From Pelargonium cotyledonis (Eukaryota > Streptophyta > Magnoliopsida > Geraniales > Geraniaceae), in NCBI GenBank assembly GCA_036897625.1, contig JAYMTA010000656.1, positions 1-25,578 of the forward strand: a stretch of 25,578 bases of DNA, given 5' to 3'. The translations under genes and the position numbers were made by a program. The first letter of the stretch is position 1; the number at the start of each line of letters is the position of its first letter. Shown piece by piece: positions 1 to 9,212 of the stretch. The notes below the pieces were generated by a model. The model did no database searches. It was not told the origin of the DNA and saw nothing but the letters and a program-made list of their open reading frames with translations.

Positions 1-124
1 GTGCATAAGTGATAGGGATAATATGGGGAAAATGATAATATAATAACCTAAAAATAGAAACAAGACACTCATTTTGGGACAAAAAATTTAGACAAACAAG
101 ACCCTCATTTTGGGACGGAAGGAG
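1..124. mobile_element. Stowaway-type MITE, right part only (cut by window edge)
   Basis: The sequence ends at 124 in an inverted-repeat terminus. Read on the minus strand it begins CTCCTTCCGTCCCAAAATGA, the usual Stowaway (Tc1/mariner) terminus, and a TA target dinucleotide lies at 125-126. A second, internally matching motif (tttttgtcccaaaatgag) follows inward. The segment aligns along its length with the right half of the complete copy at 13167-13417, sharing the stretch around 'gcataagtgata' and 'ataatataataa'. The left half lies outside the window. It abuts NB-LRR coding sequence directly, so it probably inserted into that gene. Confidence 0.85.
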
Positions 125-126
125 TA

Positions 127-1560
127 TTAGTTTGGTCGAACTATGGTCAGAGATCGGACTCCTTCATTCACCAGTGAAAACAAAAAAAGTAGAAGACATT
201 GGTGAGCAATATATTAAGAAGTTAACTGTGAGAGGGTTTTTTCAAGATTTGGAGAATGAGTTTACAACCATCCTTTCTTCTTTTAAAATGCATGATTTGA
301 TTCACGATCTTGCATTGTCTTTGGCAAAAAATGAATTTAAAAACATGAGTGTAGGTAGAGATATATAAGAGAATTAAACAAGTGTCATTTGTGAGTAAGG
401 AGTATATGGTTGGGGAAGAGATTCCAAAATCATTTATGAAAACTGATTCAAGTGTCAGAGGTGTCATGCCAACCATTTGGTGTATGCGTTTTGATGGAGA
501 AGGAGGAGGCGGAGATAGGATTAGCAAACTTGTCAAGACTTGCATTTCTAAGCTGAAGCATCTGAAAATTCTGGATGTTAGTGAAGTTGCCAAATTCTAT
601 AGGGACTCTAATACATTTGAGATGTCTCAACCTTACTGATTGCAAGAGACTGAAAAGGCTGCCTAATTCCATCACCCAGCTTTACAACTTGGAAACACTT
701 GGGTTGAGTGGATGTGAAGAACTTGAAGAGGTGCCCAAAGATATAGGAGACCTCATTAATCTCAAAAATTTGACCATAACCACAAAACAGAAGTGTCTAT
801 CAGCAAATGGAATTATAAGCTTGTGTTCCCTTCAACTTTTGTTGTTTACTGATTGTCCAAATGTAGAATATATATGTGAATCAGAGGAGGAGGATGATGA
901 TGATGAGGCACGCCCACAACTGACATCCCTTAAGATGTAGTTTATAGCAGAATGTTATTGTTTGGGCCTTCAACTTCAGCGTCAACTCCAAGAAAGAGAC
1001 CATGCCTTACGGCTCTGGAGACACTAGTAATTAAATTTTGCCCAAATCTGGATTTGGGTTCCAGTACTTAAAATGATGAAATCAGCTCGCCATGCCTCAA
1101 ATCATTGAAGTTGGAAGAAATGCCACAGATTGAGTCGCTGCCTCAATGGTTTTGCACACCTGCTCTGGAGTCCTTTACTATTATTGACTGTGAAAACCTG
1201 ATATCATTGCCAGAATGGCTCCGAAATCTCACCGCTCTCCGCAAGCTCGAAATTGTGGATTGCCCGAAATTATTGTGTCTGCCTGAGGGGATTCAATGCC
1301 TTACTGCCCTAAAAGAACTGGAGATCAGATGCTGTCCAGATTTGAGCAGAAGATGTAAAAAGGGAAAGGGGGAAGATTGGCCCAAGTTTGCTCATATCCC
1401 CAACGTTGACATCAGAGACGTAGATGATGATGATGATGATGAGCCTGAAAGTAAAGTTTCTGCATCAGAAACTGAAGACGAAGACGAAGACGATCAGTTT
1501 GAAAGTAAAGTTTCTGCATCAGAAATTGAAGACGATCAGTTTGAAAGTAAGGTTTCTTGA
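127..1560 (+). pseudogene. CC-NB-ARC-LRR (RGA-type) disease-resistance gene relic
   Basis: This is the C-terminal part of an intracellular NLR immune receptor. It opens in the winged-helix/ARC2 region (LVELWSEIGLLHSP ... IGEQYIKKLTVRGFFQD), reaches the MHD-type motif (MHDLIHDLALSLAKNE, about 289-330), and continues into leucine-rich repeats (LPNSIGTLIHLRCLNL, LYNLETLGLSGC, LPEWLRNLTALRKLEI). No coiled coil, P-loop or kinase-2 segment is present; any such part would lie left of the MITE. The reading frame is broken at least four times: a frame change with a stop at 366-368, a frame change near 575, a stop at 938-940, and an in-frame TAA at 1069-1071. The last open stretch (to the TGA at 1558-1560) ends in an acidic tail. 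Family assignment is secure. Pseudogene status follows from the lesions, unless the assembly is faulty here. Confidence 0.88.
1424..1557 (+). repeat. Acidic tail repeat at the end of the NLR relic
   Basis: A GAT/GAC trinucleotide run (about 1424-1443, poly-Asp) is followed by a degenerate coding repeat. The unit begins GAAAGTAAAGTTTCTGC at 1447 and 1501, and a shortened third copy starts at 1543 just before the stop. It encodes ESKVSASE followed by a run of acidic residues. The copies differ by a few bases and by the number of GAC/GAA codons, as expected from slippage expansion. Confidence 0.85.
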
Positions 1561-2400
1561 TCGACCACTCTGTTTTGTTAATGTAAGTCATGCTTAATTC
1601 ACAACAGATGCTAATGTTATGTATTCATTTGCAGTTGCAGCTGCTACCTCAAGTTGGTCTGTTTCAACCATCAACACAAATTACTCTCACTCTCACTTCA
1701 ACCAGAGGACTTGAGATGATCCTTGATATTTCGCCAGTTTTATGGTCTGTTGTTGTGCTTTCAATTCTGTAGTATTTCATGTGTTTCCTTTGTGCATTCC
1801 TCTCTTTGTGAAAATATATTGAGTGTATTGTGTTTTATTGAATAATGTTGCTGATACATATATGTAAAGAAACATATATAAAGAATCAATTAACCCTTTA
1901 TAGGGGTGAGAAACACTGACATTCGCAGGCATATTGTCCCGTCGCTTATCTAAAAGAAAAACTAACCCTGCATGAAAGGGGTGTGTATATTTAAATTGAT
2001 GCTGATGATCATGATTGTTGGCATAATATGTTCACATGTAATATTGGTTCTTGTATTTTCACAAGTCTTCATGGTATCAGATGGTGTGGTTGTGCCTTAT
2101 TTTTGGCCAAATGCTCTCTTTCTAGGTCAGGTGATGAAGTGGATTCATAGATGTATGGTGTGCTGAATAAATTAGCGTCAATTTGTACCACACATTGCTT
2201 CCAGAAGAAGATACCAAATAGATTGTTTAAATTTGTATCAAAAACCATTCTTCTATAGAAAAGAACACTTGTTAAGTAAACACCACTGAAATTCACCTCT
2301 GCCATATGTAATTCACTCGTATACTTGTGTACTTGTTGCGAGGGTCATCTAGAGGCAAGTGTCTTAATTGTATTTTGTAGGTAATAGGTATATTTGGAGA
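1561..2400. other. Intergenic / former 3' flank of the NLR relic
   Basis: I see no gene here. The short open frames have no recognisable composition or motifs. The first 200 bases may be the old 3' UTR of the NLR relic, with AATAATG-type polyadenylation-like signals near 1840. A splice-like pair (gtaagt at 1583, tttgcag at 1628-1634) would give an intron of only about 52 bases, too short to trust. Confidence 0.5.
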
Positions 2401-2930
2401 GATGTTATATTTGATATTGTCGGTATTTGTTTTGTCTCGTAAAATTTGAGTTCAATTTCGAGTTTATGAAATTGCATGCATGCAAGAGTAGAAGTACGAC
2501 ATTGCAATATATATGATACTTTCAGTATTAATTTGTATCCTGACTCTAAAGTTAGATTCGAATTAAGAAAATAGCTATTGTACGAAAAATAGAAAAACAT
2601 GATAAAGACATTGTGATATGTATGATAATTTCAGTATTCGTTTTGTCTTGTGACTTAGAGATCAAGTTTGAGTCCGGGAAATTAAGACACGTGCCTAAAT
2701 AGTGGGAGTGAGTAAGACATTGTGATACACATGATATTTCCGGTATTGGTTGTCTTGTGACTTTGAGATCAAGTTTGAGTCGGGGAAATTGAAACTCGTG
2801 CCTAAACAATAGGAGTTAGTAAGACATTGTGATACATATGATATTTTCGGTATTGGTTGTCTTGTGGCTTTAAGGTGATGTTCGAGTGAGGAAAATATCT
2901 TATGGAATGAGTAAGAAAGACTCACACGAG
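2401..2930. repeat. Degenerate tandem array, about 107-bp unit, five copies
   Basis: The motif 'gacattgtgata..tatgata.ttt(c)(g/a)gtatt' followed by 'gtcttgtgactt(t/a)gagatcaagttt' recurs at about 2401, 2498, 2607, 2716 and 2823, giving spacings of 97, 109, 109 and 107. The third to fifth units are most alike (units 4 and 5 share long identical stretches). The first two have diverged strongly and the fifth decays after about 60 bases. Open frames on the minus strand across the array are by-products of the periodicity. No gene is visible in it. Confidence 0.85.
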
Positions 2931-3791
2931 AATATTGACCATATTATGATGAGAGTCTCGCGCACTGAACAGTCCATTTGATTTTTGGTTTCTTCCCATG
3001 CAATCACATGCTTGATAAACTTCCATATTTGTTCTCATGCATCATTTAGCTAGATTGGGCAGGAGCTTGGACTAGTGAAGGTCCTGAGGGTGGAGTGGTC
3101 CATAGATATAGCCAATTAGACATCACAATGCATGCATTTAGTGAACCAGAGACCCATCTCCTCCATTTGAAACAATCACAAGAATGGAGGGATTGGCATT
3201 TTGTAGCCAATTAGTAGCCATCTTTTGTAGTCATGAGTTAGGCCCAAGAAAGTGACAAAACAAATGGAGATTCAGAATTGGCAATTTAGTAATGCAAATG
3301 AGGCCATCAAAGAGACAAAGCCATATGGGAATTGCCTAGTCTCATTTATCTATAACATGATTTCATCTATTTTGGCTCTACTATGGTTTTCACTTTTCAC
3401 CCACATCTCTAGTTTTTTCTTCTATTATGTGTCACATTTAACCCTCTTAACATTTTCTATTATAGGACCACCAAGCACTCATCACCATGCTCACTTTCCT
3501 TCCAACCTTTTCAATAGTCAAATGGATGATTCACACAATTAAAGGTTGTATCATGAATGTGTCTCCCTGTAATTTTCATATTAAATAATACGTGTTGTAT
3601 CGTATTTGTTATAACAAGATATTTCGACCTGATTGAATTTTCAGCATCACAATAACAAATTGTTATCAAAATTACATATTATAAAATGATCATTTATGAG
3701 CAAAAATTTGAGAAGAATAAGACAAATAAAAATGACTGAAAGTTTGAAAAATAAAACAATTATGTTCAAACAATTATACAGAGATTGAAAT
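2931..3791. other. Intergenic, nothing assigned
   Basis: This stretch is AT-rich with no recognisable gene. A 92-codon ATG frame begins at 3264, with a hydrophobic stretch, but it has no family resemblance I know and no splice or promoter context. Scattered CATGCATG-like and 'tttgtagcca' repeats (about 3200-3225) do not form a clear element. Confidence 0.4.
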
Positions 3792-3909
3792 TAAAAAAAA
3801 GGTTAATTGTTTTCAGGTCCCTGAGCTGAATTTTTTTTAGAGTTAACCCTTGTACTGATTTTAGTCGTTTCGAATTTGGACTGTAATTTTTTATTATTCC
3901 AGCTCTTGA

Positions 3910-3927
3910 AACCTGCTATAGCAGGTT
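3910..3927. repeat. Perfect 18-bp palindrome in the left MULE arm
   Basis: AACCTGCTATAGCAGGTT reads the same on both strands. The matching site in the right arm (about 5782-5796) is degraded (ccgctacagcagg). It could be a transposase-binding or structural site within the terminal repeat, but that role is inferred. Confidence 0.7.
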
Positions 3928-4104
3928 GATCCATGCCACGTCACTGATTGTGCCACATCAGACACCCACGTCATCGATAGTGCCACGTAGGCCATGAAAA
4001 AAAAATTGTTGTAGTTTAACACGGTGTTCTCATCTTTCTCCTACCCTTCACCTTTGTACCATCTAAAACTCCATGTGTTTGGTTCACTGAATGCAAGAAG
4101 CTTT

Positions 4105-5199
4105 CAAAAATGGTCTAGTATCTGAACTATACCGTTTATACCATTGTGGTTCCTGAACTTTATTTTGTACATTAACAGTACTGTTTTTTTCATTTTATTC
4201 CGCGAAGGTTCCTACCATTAAGTCTAGTAACGGAAACCGTCAACTCCAATAAAAAAAATAATTTTTAATGTACAACTACCATTATATCCTCAACTTATTT
4301 TCAAATTTATAAAAAATGTCATTGATTTTTTTTCTCTTCCCTTTCTTTTCCAGCAAACCCTGTTCTCTCTCCTCTCAATTCTTTTCCAGCAACCATTTTT
4401 CTCTCTCCTCTCCATTTCTTTTCCAGCAACCATTTTTCTCTCTCCTCTCCATTCTTTTCCAGCAAACCCTCTCCTCTCTCCTCTCTCTCTATTTTGGCAC
4501 ACTCTCTTCTCTCTCCTTTTTCTTTTCCTGACCCATTCTATATCAACCCATTTTTTCAAATAACTTCCATAACAAAACTCATTTTAGTTGTTTGATTCCG
4601 ATCCACAGAGCTTTCTCTCTCTCTACTTCTCCCATTTGTTGACGAAGAGAAGAGCACAAAGGCACAAAGGAAGTGAGGAATGATCACAGAGGAAGAGAGA
4701 CGACATGCATCAGTTCCAAATCTGAAATTTTGTTGTTGTGATTTGTTGAGGTTTTGTCACGTGAATGTTTGGATCTTGGCTTGTTTTTGTGGTGTTGTTT
4801 TGTGTGTTCTCTTCAAAATTATGATTTTTTTTAGGCTTTTATAAATTCATGCTTGCCGGAAAATTCAAGGACTTTAAAAATTTCTGTGACGGAATCTCTA
4901 AAGATCTTGAACAATGATAATTAAATAAATAATATACAAATGTCAAGAGTAAAATAGTAATTATAAATTTTTAAGTTGAGGGTATAATAGTAATTGAACA
5001 TTAAAAATAATTTTTTATTGCAAAAAAATAACACGCCAACATAACTAACGGAAAATGTTATTAAACTTAACGATAGAGAATTTCGCAGAATAAAATAAAA
5101 AAACAGTACTGATAATGCACAAAATAAAGTTTAGTGAAATAAACGGTATAGTTCAGGAATTTGAAAGATCTACTCCAAAAATAAAGTACCAATTTTTTC
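4105..5199. mobile_element. Second long-TIR element nested inside the MULE
   Basis: A different pair of inverted arms of about 200 bases lies at about 4120-4318 and 4962-5160. Shared inward sequence includes 'ctgaactataccgtttat', 'aactttattttgt.cat', 'cagtactgttttttt', 'attttattc.gcga' and 'ttatttttaatgt.caa'. The arms are roughly 80 percent alike by eye, so it is old. The outer ends are ragged; I place them near 4105 and 5199 and find no convincing target duplication. Long arms and absence of a transposase again suggest a non-autonomous Mutator-like element. The centre contains a pyrimidine-rich tandem array and anonymous unique sequence. Confidence 0.75.
4345..4489. repeat. Pyrimidine-rich tandem array, four units of about 36 bp
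   Basis: Units start with cttttccagcaa at 4345, 4381, 4418 and 4454 (36, 37, 36 and about 36 bases), each followed by a CT-rich stretch. Units 2 and 3 are almost identical. The array lies inside the nested element. The long open frames on both strands are artefacts of the CT repeat. Confidence 0.88.
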
Positions 5200-5389
5200 A
5201 TGACATTCAATTAGATCATCCATCAAAACAAAACCAAGAATCTTTGTCAAATTAATCAATCACATGATTAATTTCAGCAATTAACTTCTAAATATTATTG
5301 AATATTTTGAATACAAAAAATTACTAAAATTCATAAGCAAAAGTTAAAATAGAAAAAAAGCTTCAACCAAACAAGAACTAAACTGAATT

Positions 5390-5690
5390 ATTGCTCTCTG
5401 TTCTTAGGGTTTTTGATTGAAACCAAGCTCTTGACACAAATGGCAACAAAAAACGAGAACAAGCTTCCCTTGGAATCGTCTTCCAGAACCGGCACATGAG
5501 CCAAATCCGGCGAGCTCTATGGTTCAGCGAGCTCCGGCGGTGACGCAGGTTCAGATCCGGTGAGCTCCTCAACCATTATGTTGCTTCCACGATCTCCGAC
5601 AAAGGAGAGAAAAGAGAGGCCAACAAAGAAGAGGAGAGGGATGTGAAAGAGATGAGAAATCTGATTTAGGGTTATTAAATTAGGAGGGTA
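5390..5690 (-). other. GC-richer gene-like cargo inside the MULE
   Basis: This segment is richer in G+C than its surroundings. On the minus strand it carries CCGG-rich coding-like sequence with a 64-codon frame (5572-5378) that has no ATG-supported structure or recognisable family. Such segments inside Mutator-like elements are commonly captured host gene pieces, often 5' UTR and first-exon DNA. I cannot identify the source gene. Confidence 0.4.
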
Positions 5691-5914
5691 ATATAGACAT
5701 TTTATTAAAACTACATGTCACATGCTATGCACATGACCACTTAAGTGACACTATAGGTGACGTGGCATATATCAATCCGCTACAGCAGGTAAATTGGGTG
5801 AAATTAATAAAAAAATTGTAGTGCAGGGTTCGAAACGACTAAGGTCGAAGTACAAGGGTTAACTCTAAAAAAAATCAGTTTAGGAGAGCTAGAAACAATT
5901 AACGCTAAAAAAAA

Positions 5915-6835
5915 ATGGCAGTCAATGAAATATACAAACATTTTATTCATAATATTTAAATAATTAAAATAAGATTATTTATGTACCAGAGATGTAAAAT
6001 AAAGTACGAACTGAATATGAAAAATAACATTTTTTTTAATACAGAAATATGCTGAAATTCTTTATTACAACGGCCTGAAGAAATATATAAAAAAAAATTA
6101 ATAGGGTTCTGAAAATATAACATATCAAAAATGCATAAATATTATGCATCGACGGTCATCATTATCATTACTGTTGTAATAATTGAATCGAAATGCAAAT
6201 GAATTTGGGCCCTCTCAAGTCTAAACATGTCATTAGCTAATAAAACAAGTGGCAAACAAAAAGTTACACCAAAACTTACTTTGGTTGATTGAAAAGGTCT
6301 CAATCAAATTCATAGTCATCCAAGTTGGTTCCAACAATTCCAATTTCTCATCCTATCTATCTTCCATAGAACACCAAATTTTTAACACATGAATTGGGCC
6401 ATTAATATCTCTACATCTGTTGTCTTTTGCTTCTTGAACTGACACGTGTCAACATTGCTGATGGAGATAGTGGGGCCAGAGAGAGCTAGAGATAAGACAT
6501 TTAGGTTGTCCCCAAGAATTCATGGACCAATAGGATTGTGACAGGTGGAGGTAAAGACAAGATAGACTGTGCCACCTACTTTACATAATTGGTTTAGCTG
6601 AAAGAGATGTAAATGTGAGTGCTAAAGAAGTTGATATTGTGAAGAAAAAGATTGAAGAAGATAAGAGCAAAAGCTACAGCTACAGAATGAGAATGACAAA
6701 TGGACCTATATTGATTGAACGAGACTTTTCAGTTTTATGAAGAAATGTTACATTTATTTAGTAACATCTTCTCTTTTCATAGTTGAAAATGAGATTCATA
6801 GAATGTATTGACAAAGATTAACGATACTAGTAGAG
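5915..6835. other. Intergenic with promoter-like motifs, no gene
   Basis: No supported gene. From 6430 to 6670 the base composition is less AT-rich and contains a palindromic G-box and two GATAAG I-box motifs (6491-6496, 6660-6665). An open stretch at about 6551-6740 (+), lysine/glutamate-rich (KEVDIVKKKIEEDKSK), has no upstream ATG and ends at a TGA; it could be a worn exon or chance. Confidence 0.4.
6441..6450. promoter_or_regulatory. Orphan G-box (GACACGTGTC)
   Basis: A perfect 10-base palindrome with the CACGTG core bound by plant bZIP/bHLH factors. GATAAG I-boxes follow 41 and 210 bases downstream. No gene start is visible nearby on either strand, so function is doubtful. Confidence 0.4.
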
Positions 6836-6839
6836 TTAT

Positions 6840-7090
6840 TTTTTTATATATATATAACGAACCAAACCAAAATATATTAAGAAGGGAACTGAACAAGAGT
6901 AACAGTAGCTATAGCAGAATTACAATCATCAAAAGAAGTAAGATCGCACCCACAAGCAGATGAATATAAGGAAAGTTAGAACTAACAGAAGAATTACAAC
7001 AAAATTGGTATGGAGTAAAACAATACTCTCAAATCGATCCGACTTTTACCTGCATTCCAGTATCTAAGATCTCCGAAGGTAGGCTTAACT
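6840..7090 (-). mobile_element. Probable 3' end of a LINE, 5'-truncated
   Basis: Read on the minus strand, the segment is T-rich, non-coding, and runs through 'gttcccttcttaatatattttggtttggttcg' style sequence (broken here for length) into a simple tail of TA repeats and A's (complement of about 6837-6857). This resembles the 3' UTR and tail of plant L1-type retrotransposons. No reverse-transcriptase codons are preserved and I find no target duplication. The 5' boundary is a guess. Confidence 0.4.
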
Positions 7091-7218
7091 ATCTTCAAAA
7101 AACAACAATTTTGTATACATACTTTTATGAAGAAAAAAAAGTCGTAAAGTAATTGGCGCAATGTTCAAAATTATCCTAATATTAGTCATGACAAGTATTG
7201 AAATAGAAAATGTAGTAT

Positions 7219-7282
7219 ACGATCCTAACTAATATTTCAACATTTACATTACGATCCTAACTAATATTTCAACATTTACATT
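7219..7282. repeat. Perfect 32-bp tandem duplication
   Basis: The 32 bases from 7219 to 7250 (acgatcctaactaatatttc...) are repeated without a mismatch at 7251-7282. A related 'agatcctgactaat' follows at about 7337. The perfect match in otherwise decayed DNA suggests a recent slippage or unequal-exchange event. Confidence 0.92.
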
Positions 7283-7351
7283 TTTAATATTATATTGCAA
7301 CATTTTTACACACCTGCATTATAACTTTTACTATAAGATCCTGACTAATTT

Positions 7352-7650
7352 AATATAGTAACTAGACAATGCAATGTATGGACCATTTACAAAATTAGTT
7401 CACAAGCTTAATAAATTTTGGTCAAACAAGTTAATATTGCTGGGTTTCAAAATAACTATAAGGTCCCCTACAATCATTGAAATCCATAACATAACTGAAC
7501 TTGATGATGGAGGATGGTTCTTTTGTAAGTAGTGGATATGGATGCTTTAGGAACAAGGACCTATCAATATTTGGTCTATAGCTATTAAGCTACAATAGAG
7601 AATAAATATAGTAATTCAATAATGCAATGTGTATGGACCATTTATCATTA
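7352..7650. repeat. Pair of imperfect direct repeats, about 40 bp each
   Basis: Sequence around 7352-7391 (atatagtaact...aatgcaatgtatggaccattta) recurs at about 7605-7649 with small insertions (aatgcaatgtgtatggacc). The 210 bases between are unlike any element I know. The repeats may be the ends of a small unit or a local duplication. Confidence 0.6.
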
Positions 7651-8325
7651 TGGTAATATGTGGAAAACTAGATTTTGCAATAGAAGAAAGTTTGTCAAAA
7701 CTTGATCATAAAAGATCTTAACACCAAAACCTAATGGGTTATTGAATACCACAAAATAGAGACACTTGTTTGTGTATTTGCATAAATTTAGGTAAGGAAG
7801 TGCCCTCTCAGGACTTCCAACTTTTCTTCTCATTTTGGTATATATAGGGAAATAGACTATTGATTTAGATCAGACCAAATATTTAAAACATGGCATTTCA
7901 TGCTCCCTTTAAATCAATTTGTATATGTAGTGAGTGTGAGATATTTTTTCAATTTATGTGTTGTAACAAACTGAAGATATATCAATTGTTTTATTATATG
8001 GATACTGATATTTATGTATAATTAACTTCATAAAAATTAAATAAGACGTTTATTTTAAGAAAAAAGTAAGTAAAATATAACACTTATTTTGAATTTAATA
8101 TACAGTAAACCGTTGAAGAGTCGAATTCGTATAAATATAAATTTCAATCAAATCTTAATAATTTATAATTCGATATGTCCCAATTACACTTCCAAGGTCT
8201 CGAAAATCTAATACTTAGTCTCCTAAGCAATTGATTTTAATGTCAATTCCATGTGAAATGAAAACTCTTTCTATTTAAATTTTGAGGTTTTTTATTTCAA
8301 AAACAGAAATATATTTATTTTTTTG
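7651..8325. other. Intergenic, nothing assigned
   Basis: AT-rich sequence with only short open frames lacking any motif. I see no gene, RNA or complete repeat. Confidence 0.5.
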
Positions 8326-8339
8326 AAGATTGAAGAGGT

Positions 8340-8940
8340 ATTAGAGAAATTTTAACTCCTTCCCCGAAGTGAACCCCAAATTATTAGGTGCCGCCTCTCT
8401 CTGTGCTGGGGTTGAGAATTTTTTTAGCCGCTTTTAGTGGCTCTGCCGTCAGAGTTTCGTCTTGTCAGGAGACGCTGAAGTTCAAGTAACGCGCCGTCTT
8501 TAGTTCAGATCTGGATCGTACCGGTAGTACCTTAATTTTCTAGTTTGTTTCTTTAGTGGTTTGTCTTCCCTTGTTGGAAGTTTGTTTTTGAGTATTTTTT
8601 GGTAGTTTAGGTATGTCTTCCCTTGTTGGAAGTATGTCTTCCATTGTTGGAAGTAGTTGCTATGGTGATTCACGATCCGATACGGATAGTGAAGTCTGGG
8701 ATAGCCTTTTCGGGTCTCGTGTTAGGACCCGGGATGTTAGGATTGATTCGCTATCTGGAAAGGTTTTGGTTGTTCTTGAGACTGTTATCGTCTCCAATGG
8801 TTTAGAAATCAGCGATTTATGGGTTATAGCTTGCTTTGGTTTGTATATCCATGTCTGGTTTTGTTTGAGTACGTTAAATCACCTGATGTACTCAATCTTT
8901 AAGTATTAATAGAAATTGTTTTTTTCCATTAAAAAAAAAA
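8340..8940 (+). mobile_element. LINE-derived insertion, 601 bp, with 14-bp target duplication
   Basis: The 14 bases AAGATTGAAGAGGT occur at 8326-8339 and again at 8941-8954. Between them lies a unit with a GC-richer 5' leader (8380-8520), a short open frame and a terminal poly(A) (about 8929-8940). That is the signature of target-primed reverse transcription. The 5' leader resembles an L1-type 5' UTR. The frame from the ATG at 8613 (98 codons) starts with a duplicated 21-base unit encoding MSSLVGS/MSSIVGS and has no reverse-transcriptase or endonuclease. I infer an internally deleted LINE or a LINE-mobilised non-autonomous element. No Pol III B box is seen, so a tRNA-type SINE is unlikely. 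Confidence 0.82.
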
Positions 8941-8952
8941 AAGATTGAAGAG

Positions 8953-9212
8953 GTGGGCCCACAATTAAACATAGGCCTAAAATGGGCCCAATGCTAGAGC
9001 CGAGATAGGAAAAGAGCGGGCCCAAGTGGGCCCATTGTGTGTTATTTTATTTTGTTAATTGGATGGGTATAATATCTGAGTGGGAGTTTAGGGATGGGTC
9101 CCACAAGCATCACGTAAGTAACGGCAAGGAGTTGGGCCTGGGCCTGGGCCTGGGGATGTGTAGTGTACGTCTCTGCAGATTTTTCAGCCGTTGCTTTCAT
9201 GGGATGGGCCCA
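8953..9212. promoter_or_regulatory. Dense cluster of TGGGCC/GGGCCC motifs without a gene
   Basis: GGGCCC palindromes occur at about 8956, 8984, 9018, 9028 and 9206, and a triple 'gggcct' run lies at 9133-9152. TGGGCC is the plant site-II element bound by TCP factors in promoters of housekeeping and ribosomal-protein genes. The segment is clearly GC-richer than its flanks. No coding exon is seen on either side, and the LINE insertion ends at its left border. It may be the remains of a promoter. Confidence 0.5.

Larger units (their letters stand above)
3801..5905. mobile_element. Non-autonomous Mutator-like element (MULE), about 2.1 kb
   Basis: Long terminal inverted repeats face each other at 3801-3956 and 5745-5905. 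Both arms, read inward, contain gttaattgttt, then tttttttagagttaaccctt, then 'tagtcgtttcgaa', then a 'cctgct.tagc.gg' motif and 'tgccacgtca'. A candidate 9-bp direct repeat, TAAAAAAAA, flanks it (3792-3800 and 5906-5914). That length fits Mutator transposition, but the sequence is low-complexity and weak as proof. No transposase is present. The interior holds a nested long-TIR element and a comparatively GC-rich gene-like segment (about 5390-5690) as seen in Pack-MULEs. The autonomous partner is not in the window. Confidence 0.8.

Noticed and set aside
1583-1640. Possible intron after the NLR stop codon
   Set aside because: The donor and acceptor match consensus, but 52-58 bases is shorter than normal plant introns.
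3252-3542. Open frame of about 92-96 codons with a hydrophobic stretch
   Set aside because: The longer version starts at GTG, composition is that of AT-rich intergenic DNA, and no family, splice or promoter context supports it.
4290-4559. Frames on both strands rich in Arg/Glu or Ser/Phe
   Set aside because: They arise from the CT-rich 36-bp tandem array inside a transposon.
8613-8909. 98-codon frame as a host gene
   Set aside because: It lies wholly within a retroelement insertion bounded by a poly(A) and a 14-bp target duplication.
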